Source: Methanobacteriota archaeon | GTDB taxonomy: Archaea > Thermoplasmatota > Poseidoniia > Poseidoniales > Poseidoniaceae | Reading direction: 5' to 3' | DNA length: 10,104 nt | Assembly: GCA_002694245.1 (NCBI GenBank) | Contig: NZLM01000042.1 | Location: forward strand, 7,930 to 18,033 | Part shown: piece by piece, positions 5,501 to 10,104 of the stretch | How the letters are laid out: the number at the start of each line of letters is the position of its first letter | Numbering within the stretch: the stretch's first letter is position 1 | The notes under the pieces: model-generated | What the model saw: the letters and a program-made list of their open reading frames with translations, nothing else | Databases searched by the model: none | What the model was told of the DNA's origin: nothing | Program-made: the position numbers and the translations under genes

Positions 5501-7592
5501 AGTTGGTGACCCTACAGAACTAGATCTGTATTATTGGGTCGAAGCAGATCATGACCTTAATCGAAACGGAGAAGCAGACCCAAGTGAATATGCAATGAAA
5601 GTTGTAGTAAACGAAACACAGGCTGACTTCAAAACCTTCTCGACAACAATTGATCACTCTAGAAATCCGAACATGGGACGAGTTTCTTACTATTGGGATG
5701 GGGGAGACAGAGCAGGCAACCCTCTACATTATTCCACAATTATTGATGACCAAGAATACATTTGGGAGAGTGGACCAGGGTTCGAATCCGATGACGCTAC
5801 ATTCCGCAGTAGGAAGGACTCAACTGCAATATTCACCGGATTAGATTGGCACGGTCATAACGACGGTGCTGCAATATTTGCTGGAACTGAGCAAACAATA
5901 TCCTTGGGATTAATTGACGCTAACACAGCAATTGATTTTGAATTCATAGATCTAGTGTTTGATTTTGAAGGTCCTGATAGCGAAGTCGATCAACAGCGAA
6001 TTTCCTACTATGGAATCACAGATACCTTCCAAAGCCAGTCACAATACATTCATCTCGATACAATTTCGGATATGACGCAAACAACTAACGAATCTGGAAT
6101 GCCATTAATCCTGATAGATTTCCACTTCACAATGGGATGGGATTGGCCTGATGAAGAAATTTCTGACCTCGCATTGGAGTATAAGGAGAGAGGTTCTGAG
6201 TTCCCAACAAGGCACATAATTGCCGAGCATACTTTTACTGTTGAAAATGACCTAGTACTCGAAGCATCTTCATTCCTTGTTGAGGACATTAGTGAGCCCA
6301 GAACAGGCATTGTTGCTGATGGAAGTAGAGTAAGGAATGACGACAGACTTGAGTTCACAGGAAGGGTTGTTTACGAGGGAAGTAATACGCCAGGTCCAAA
6401 CGATGAATCTATTGTAATTGAGGTATTTGACGGTGAGACAATTTGGTCAGACGGTTCCATTGGTGAAGATGGAAGCTACTCAGTCGAGGTCCCATTGTCC
6501 TATGCTGAAAGTCTGAAATCCTCTCCTACGCGTACATGCCTGATTTCAATAGGCGGCATTCCAGGTACTGGTGAAGATATGACCGGTCAAACAGTATCTA
6601 CAACCCTGCGTGTTGTTGTTGATGACACTGCTCCTAGGGTGGTAAGCAGGGCTGCACCATTGAACATTATCGATATTTCATCTGATACAGATTTGACAAA
6701 GGTCCCAGTAGAATTCCACGGAACAGAGGATGCAGATATGACAGGATCAAAGCAAATTGTACATTGGGTTATGAGAGACTCCAGTAGAACATTAACTCTA
6801 GGCGCAGGTCAATCTGTCTTGGGAATGCAGCAAGATGGTCAAAGTGTAATCTGGACCGGTACTGTTGATTTAACCGACAATGGCAGGATAGACACCCGTG
6901 AAGGAGACTGGGTTGGATTCTACCTAACAGGTTATGATTCAGCAGGAAATGAATTCCCATTGGTTTCAAATTCTGAGGCCAGTCCAATTCCTGAAATTGC
7001 TGCAGACGACACTGACTTTGAGAGACAGTGGGTGAGGTTGGGTGCACTCGGTGCTCAGCTAAAAGTCGCTTCAATTAGTCTGTCAGACGACCACGTAGCG
7101 CCTGGACAGGAAATCGAAATAAAAGCAGACATCTACAATGCAGGTGGAGAAACGAGCTATCAGTTCAGAGTGTCATTTTATGCTGGAGATGCGATTGTAC
7201 CATTCGACTCCGCAACTTTGAACAATATCGGATCTGGAGAGACAATACCTGTAAGCGCGACATGGGAAGCAAGAGAAGGTATTGATAGAATTCGTGTTGT
7301 CGTAGATCCAGATGACGTTATCGTGGAAGTCAACGATGATGATAACACAGCAGAACATAGGGTTGAGATTGTGTATGTATCTTACATGGGTTGGTTTGAT
7401 TCAATAAGAGAGCAGCCTTTGATTTGGCTTTTCTCTATAATTTCAATCATCGTTCTTGTGGCAATAGGAATCACTGCGAATAGAACTGCGATTTCCCATG
7501 GTGACGATCTCGCTTACGAAGAAGAGTGGGAAGAGGAAGAAGATTGGGAAGGTGACGAGGAAGACGATGATGACTACGATGAGGATTATTGA
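2592..7592 (+). CDS. Giant secreted surface protein with CARDB domain, C-terminal membrane anchor and acidic tail
   Basis: A 1,666-residue exported protein. Residues 1-22 are a signal peptide (Lys-Lys, Leu-rich core, ending LAAA before DVTE). Residues about 140-424 are rich in Ser, Thr, Tyr and Gly, with recurring strand patterns that could be a beta-propeller. Two related modules follow (about 441-513 and 518-602), then one with a D-G-x-D-G motif (DIGGDGSNEW, about 603-680). Several beta-sandwich or Ig-like stretches fill the middle, including about 1250-1342 and about 1343-1470 (starting VDDTAP). A Ca-loop-like segment lies at 986-999. A CARDB domain covers about 1489-1597, a membrane helix about 1609-1630, and an Asp/Glu-rich tail closes the protein. 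Many N-x-S/T sequons suggest N-glycosylation. The topology puts nearly everything outside the cell with the tail inside. Adhesion, a surface-layer role or polymer binding are all possible; no catalytic motif was seen. The reading frame is uninterrupted. The start is supported by the signal peptide. Confidence 0.9.
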   Translation: MKKSLLLTSIFLLSLMSPLAAADVTETQFQDGSTSYTHTFTGTGDGFAGNLTFPSGAEVTSASFDIAGKPSSTSWGNMTSNSDFGGAGTGTWSGTPPGFAYGSRSNLEVGNDQVKLVGNPTNNVNGMDRSAEASSTGTINNTGGFAANGDLGFVGATKPLSSFSLTSSSSTYRGFVISHGDEYHSATSTSSSMYNTPVVKRYNSTTGSYLGTASVSSGSCSYSTPLYSTYDATSDGNGNVWTVSYSYRVLVKWSVSLTTGAWTCLNTYSYSGSYYPVGVDVDEDSGRMFLLLFEQSYPNYNRYLYEINPSVPTSINGSWLLGSEEQLGTTYTTATGLVVDLPKITTNEYYNQYGYHNYFNMNGIFVERTGKVQIDGGGHYGMDQLGDNTFGYQCHYSTSYCGSTYINKIQREGVGAIYDYRTPSQTSSVVTSKTTSLSKSITEITVGALVGYTPANTSIELEVSNDGGSTWKSGIFNQRLTFTTPGSSVVWKAYLNGTTTETPVLDFVTLTYSTSYQSSGYFQLRSNYYSGNAPVAITAYWNATTPAGTSLQVEFQDTSTKVFQYSGDSKTVSMTSGYIYVYVRFSSSGSSTATLDDLQIAFHSNAPSQVGIDIGGDGSNEWVSQGVLLGTTTRGGSAFSNAFNNLIPDDGNGSVNIPVHVTAQSAGIVVLERFSVTYKINTVNLDITIPDGEILHERNEPYEVITKHIVGDGANNYIQSATLSFLASPASSAPTLEWQEGDIFPSPNDPDDWIDIDQSSWSSLNNGILEIHWLFFVKSNFPDQLNVRFQTNCLDTSGNNGYSPSPISSSTGLRVNNSFGLGWMNVRDNDGEVTSSDVEDGSWVAAGDTLHFQGAMWFADSTDAPKDNAFDVRIAQNGFVHANWRDTSNVNGSFFISIPMPDIDVESGLTYEIQTYNERDASKVLAPNSDWYRTFKVDATHPEALSTYPINDAYESAEVDQKISISLSDAVGDPTELDLYYWVEADHDLNRNGEADPSEYAMKVVVNETQADFKTFSTTIDHSRNPNMGRVSYYWDGGDRAGNPLHYSTIIDDQEYIWESGPGFESDDATFRSRKDSTAIFTGLDWHGHNDGAAIFAGTEQTISLGLIDANTAIDFEFIDLVFDFEGPDSEVDQQRISYYGITDTFQSQSQYIHLDTISDMTQTTNESGMPLILIDFHFTMGWDWPDEEISDLALEYKERGSEFPTRHIIAEHTFTVENDLVLEASSFLVEDISEPRTGIVADGSRVRNDDRLEFTGRVVYEGSNTPGPNDESIVIEVFDGETIWSDGSIGEDGSYSVEVPLSYAESLKSSPTRTCLISIGGIPGTGEDMTGQTVSTTLRVVVDDTAPRVVSRAAPLNIIDISSDTDLTKVPVEFHGTEDADMTGSKQIVHWVMRDSSRTLTLGAGQSVLGMQQDGQSVIWTGTVDLTDNGRIDTREGDWVGFYLTGYDSAGNEFPLVSNSEASPIPEIAADDTDFERQWVRLGALGAQLKVASISLSDDHVAPGQEIEIKADIYNAGGETSYQFRVSFYAGDAIVPFDSATLNNIGSGETIPVSATWEAREGIDRIRVVVDPDDVIVEVNDDDNTAEHRVEIVYVSYMGWFDSIREQPLIWLFSIISIIVLVAIGITANRTAISHGDDLAYEEEWEEEEDWEGDEEDDDDYDEDY
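3912..4397 (+). repeat. Tandem pair of diverged beta-sandwich-like modules in the giant protein
   Basis: Residues about 441-513 and 518-602 align by eye. Both share a TP-A-TS segment, then alternating hydrophobics with an E (IELEV and LQVEF), an aromatic before SG (TWKSG and FQYSG), a V-x-K/R strand (VVWKAYL and VYVRFS), and an L-D hydrophobic finish (VLDFVTLTY and TLDDLQIAF). This points to an internal duplication that has since diverged; the DNA is no longer obviously repetitive. The fold is probably beta-sandwich, of the kind found in carbohydrate- or surface-binding modules, which is inference. Confidence 0.5.
5547..5588 (+). other. Calcium-loop-like motif in the giant protein
   Basis: Residues 986-999 read DHDLNRNGEADPSE, with acidic or Asn residues at alternating positions, a Gly in the turn and a closing Glu. 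This resembles the D-x-D-x-N-x-N-G-x-x-D pattern of extracellular calcium-binding loops (EF-hand-like, dockerin or thrombospondin type 3). One loop alone is suggestive, not proof. Confidence 0.4.
7056..7382 (+). other. CARDB domain of the giant protein
   Basis: Residues about 1489-1597 have the CARDB order: a V-x-x-I-S-L-S opening strand, APGQEIEIKADIYNAG, a strand with FRVSFYAG, then IGSGETIPVSATW, and finally RIRVVVDPDDVIVEVNDDDN. The closing VDPDDVIVEVNDDDN stretch is the family hallmark. CARDB domains are Ig-like adhesion-type modules common in archaeal and bacterial surface proteins. Confidence 0.85.
7416..7589 (+). other. C-terminal membrane anchor and polyacidic tail of the giant protein
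   Basis: A hydrophobic helix (about residues 1609-1630) is followed by a short stretch with NRTAISHG and then a tail of about 28 residues made almost only of Asp, Glu, Trp and Tyr (1639-1666). The tail should face the cytoplasm given the N-terminal signal peptide. It has no positive charge after His1637, so the positive-inside signal rests on Arg1633 alone. Confidence 0.8.
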
Positions 7593-7639
7593 ATTCTCTA
7601 ATCGTTGACCTCTTGAACCAGTGGCATAGCCCAGCAATC

Positions 7640-10104
7640 ATGGCAGAGGGTGTCTTCTCTAATCTCCATGAGAGTTTGAGAAAGGCTTTGAGCCAGAGGC
7701 AATGGTCTCCTACGCCTGTCCAGCATGCGACTCAGGAAGATATAGCAAATGGATTAGATAGGTTGGTTGTTGCACCCACAGGTTCTGGAAAAACGATGGC
7801 AGCGGTTCTACCTTTGCTAGACAGGTGTCTTCGTGAGGAATGGTCTGGAATGTCAATTCTCTACATAACACCTCTAAGAGCACTGAATCGAGACGTAGAT
7901 CGTAGGCTAGAGGAGATCATGTCCTCAGTTGGACTGAAACTTGGCCTTAGGCATGGGGATACATCACAGGCAGAGAGGAATAAGCATACTAGAAATCCAC
8001 CAAACCTTATGATAACAACACCTGAAACATTCCAACTTATGTTCACAGGTTCAAAATTAAGAGAACTACTACGTACTGTAAAAGCGGTTGTAATTGATGA
8101 AGTACACGAGATGGCAGACGGAGAAAGAGGCTGGCAGCTCTCTGTTGGTATATCTAGACTTGAAAATTTTAAAGGCTCTAGCGTACAAAAAATAGGTCTC
8201 TCAGCGACAGTTGGAAATCCACATCAGGTAGCAAAATGGTTGTCACCAAGCGCAGAACCAATTAACGCAGTCGCTCCAAGAACGACTGAACTTTTTGTTG
8301 ATGCAATAGTACAAACTCCGGAAGACGAGGTTGGGTCTCTAGAACTTGCTATCTCCCCCAGAGCACACGCAACATTACGTGGTTTGGCAGACATTGTTTC
8401 AAAAAAATCACCCTGCCTTATCTTTGTAAATTCTAGAAACAGTGCAGAAACTGTCGCACAGCGATTACAGGCGATAGCACCTGATCTCAAAATCGGCGTT
8501 CACCACGGTTCTCTAGCTAAGGAGACTAGGACACAGATGGAGGACGATCTAAGAAACGGGGAGCTTCAAGGCTTAGTATGTACATCAAGCCTAGAGTTAG
8601 GTATTGATGTAGGTAGTGTGAATCACATTGTACAGATTCGCTCTCCTCGTTCTGTAGATAGAATGCTACAGAGAGTTGGTAGAGCAGATCACCGGCTTGG
8701 GGGTGTAGGTAGAGGTCATTTACTCAGTTGGGAAGGTGATGATATATTCGAATCAGCAGTGATTGCAAGAAAAGCCGTTGATGGAGAAATCGAACCAGTT
8801 GAATGGAGGGATTCTCCTTTCTCTGTAGCAGCGAATCAAATTGTTATGATGATTCATAGCCATGGTGCAATGACTATTGACGAAGTTACAGAATCAATTT
8901 CAGGGGCAAACCAATTCTCCAAATGGCGTCGAGAAGATACAATATCTATCGGGAAAGTACTTGCCGATAGATGGGTAATTCGTTGTGTCGAAGACCCAAG
9001 CGAAATTCCGTGGTATCGCTGGCCTCATGACGTATGGCAAGAATACGTTAGAGTGTCAAAAACCAGTCTTCCCGAGCAGCCTAAACTTGCCTATGATGAA
9101 GAACCGACTGAAGATCTAGCTAGGCTTTCTTTTGATGTACCCAAGAAATTCTCTAAAGGTTGGTTAAGTAAATCTGGAAGAACGAGGCAATGGGTATCTA
9201 ATCACCTTTCTATGATACCGGATAAACAGCAGTACAGGGTTAGAGATGCTGTCACTCGGAAGGGACTTGGAAATGTCGATGAAGCATTCGTACTTTCATT
9301 GAATGATGGTGGGGAAGAGGCAGACGGTAGACAAAGAAGATTTGTCATGGCAGGACGTACATGGATTGTAGTAGATGCAGACCCCGAAAGAAGTGAATTG
9401 TTGGTTGCGCCTGTTTCAGACCAGGGGCATGCACCACAGTGGGTTGGAGAGTTGCCACCTACCCCCGCTGAAGTTGCTCGAGAAGCTGGTAGGCTGAGGA
9501 GACTTTTTGCAATTGATCTCGGGATTATTGAAGATGAAGAGACTGACATAATCGACCCCGCAGAGTTGCTAAAAGGACATACTAAATTGTCAGATTATCC
9601 ATTGAATGGGGAAGCCAAGGGAATCATTGCGCAAATGGTTAGTTCCCACTTTGATTCTGCTGGAATGATTCCAAGCGAGAGATTAATCACTATCGAGAAT
9701 AGAGAGGATGCTTTGGTCATTAATTCATGTCAAGGGAACAGAATTAACGAAGCAATCGGCCATTACTTGCTAGCAATGGCAAGCACAAAATCAGGTAATT
9801 GGGGAAGGTTAGTGGTTGAGCCATGCAGAATTTCGTTGCAAGTAGCTAGCGTTAATCCTAGCGACTTAATCGAATGGCTGAGCAATACACCTCCTGATGC
9901 GCTTGAAGGCGTCTTATCAGTAACTTTACCAAACTCTCGAGAGGTTAGGTGGCGCTTTGCACAGATTGCAAAAATATTCGGAATACTTAGGCATGGAGTA
10001 GACCCAAGAAAGATCAACATCCAAGCGTTGCTAAAGAAGTATCGCGGAACTCCAGTAATGCAAGAAGTACTGTCCAAACTATTTCATGAAAGAATGGATA
10101 TAAT
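7640..10104 (+). CDS. lhr: Lhr-type superfamily 2 ATP-dependent helicase, C-terminus beyond the window
   Basis: Open to the right edge; 821 codons visible. Archaeal Lhr proteins are usually around 850-950 residues, so most is present. They are 3'-5' helicases acting on DNA, or DNA:RNA hybrids, in repair and related processes. RecA-like domain 1 has a Q-motif-like PTPVQ near residue 31, Walker A GSGKT (48-52), TTPET, DEVH at 153-156 and SAT at 188-190. Domain 2 has SSLELGIDVG (316-325) and motif VI QRVGRADHR (344-352). A winged-helix-like segment spans about 391-452, and the rest matches the Lhr C-terminal region, including a beta stretch at about 568-592. ATG 7640 is chosen because MAEGVFSNLHESLRKAL-x-x-R-x-W-x-PTPVQ matches the usual Lhr start; the frame is open further upstream, with TTG at 7613 as the nearest alternative. 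It follows the giant gene by 47 bases, which show no clear promoter, so read-through is possible. Confidence 0.9.
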   Translation, partial: MAEGVFSNLHESLRKALSQRQWSPTPVQHATQEDIANGLDRLVVAPTGSGKTMAAVLPLLDRCLREEWSGMSILYITPLRALNRDVDRRLEEIMSSVGLKLGLRHGDTSQAERNKHTRNPPNLMITTPETFQLMFTGSKLRELLRTVKAVVIDEVHEMADGERGWQLSVGISRLENFKGSSVQKIGLSATVGNPHQVAKWLSPSAEPINAVAPRTTELFVDAIVQTPEDEVGSLELAISPRAHATLRGLADIVSKKSPCLIFVNSRNSAETVAQRLQAIAPDLKIGVHHGSLAKETRTQMEDDLRNGELQGLVCTSSLELGIDVGSVNHIVQIRSPRSVDRMLQRVGRADHRLGGVGRGHLLSWEGDDIFESAVIARKAVDGEIEPVEWRDSPFSVAANQIVMMIHSHGAMTIDEVTESISGANQFSKWRREDTISIGKVLADRWVIRCVEDPSEIPWYRWPHDVWQEYVRVSKTSLPEQPKLAYDEEPTEDLARLSFDVPKKFSKGWLSKSGRTRQWVSNHLSMIPDKQQYRVRDAVTRKGLGNVDEAFVLSLNDGGEEADGRQRRFVMAGRTWIVVDADPERSELLVAPVSDQGHAPQWVGELPPTPAEVAREAGRLRRLFAIDLGIIEDEETDIIDPAELLKGHTKLSDYPLNGEAKGIIAQMVSSHFDSAGMIPSERLITIENREDALVINSCQGNRINEAIGHYLLAMASTKSGNWGRLVVEPCRISLQVASVNPSDLIEWLSNTPPDALEGVLSVTLPNSREVRWRFAQIAKIFGILRHGVDPRKINIQALLKKYRGTPVMQEVLSKLFHERMDI

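Noticed and set aside
6050..7074. Minus-strand open frames of about 100 residues inside the giant gene
   Set aside because: They are opposite-strand shadows of a long continuous coding region and show no domain-like pattern.
2592..7592. A possible frameshift or fusion of separate genes in the long frame
   Set aside because: One uninterrupted frame has a signal peptide at the start and an anchor at the end; the composition changes fall at domain boundaries, not at a break.
7613..7642. TTG at 7613 as the helicase start
   Set aside because: It would add nine residues (LNQWHSPAI) outside the usual Lhr start, while ATG 7640 gives the expected beginning; it cannot be wholly excluded.
8224..10077. 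Minus-strand open frames of 88-115 residues inside the helicase gene
   Set aside because: The plus strand carries all the expected helicase motifs here; the reverse frames are Ser/Ala-rich by-products.

Overview
The window reads as archaeal, most likely a marine planktonic Thermoplasmatota lineage of the Marine Group II (Poseidoniales) type. The support is: a signal peptidase I of the archaeal/ER Ser-His-Asp class; an archaeal-looking site-2 protease; a nearly complete Lhr-type helicase; a 1,666-residue secreted, membrane-anchored surface protein with a C-terminal acidic tail; start codons without clear Shine-Dalgarno sites; and moderate base composition. The placement is inference from gene content, since no rRNA or tRNA gene is present.

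Layout, left to right. Positions 1-503 (minus) hold the N-terminal 167 residues of a membrane-embedded zinc protease (M50/site-2 protease) running off the left edge. A 73-base divergent spacer separates it from 577-1128 (plus), a 183-residue soluble protein of unknown function with a C-terminal coiled coil. That gene converges on, and overlaps by 22 bases, the minus-strand pair 1107-2066 (signal peptidase I) and 2083-2463 (small two-helix membrane protein), which are 16 bases apart and probably cotranscribed. A 128-base divergent spacer (2464-2591) carries a strong GC-rich hairpin and a possible 11-codon leader ORF. It leads into 2592-7592 (plus), the giant surface protein: signal peptide, Ser/Thr/Tyr-rich probable propeller region, tandem beta-sandwich-like modules, Ig-like domains, CARDB domain, one C-terminal membrane helix and a very acidic tail. 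After 47 bases the Lhr-type helicase starts at 7640 (plus) and runs off the right edge with 821 codons visible.

Five of the six genes encode, or could plausibly serve, the cell envelope: intramembrane proteolysis, signal-peptide removal, a small membrane protein and a large exported substrate-like protein. The signal peptidase can be expected to process the giant protein because that is its general job, but nothing here shows a dedicated partnership. The helicase is a DNA repair or RNA-metabolism enzyme and is probably an unrelated neighbour. I see no mobile element, CRISPR array, RNA gene or defence cassette. The less ordinary items are the hairpin/leader upstream of the giant gene, the Cys-containing insertion in the signal peptidase, the convergent overlap in which both strands encode similar Ser/Glu tails, and the architecture of the giant protein.
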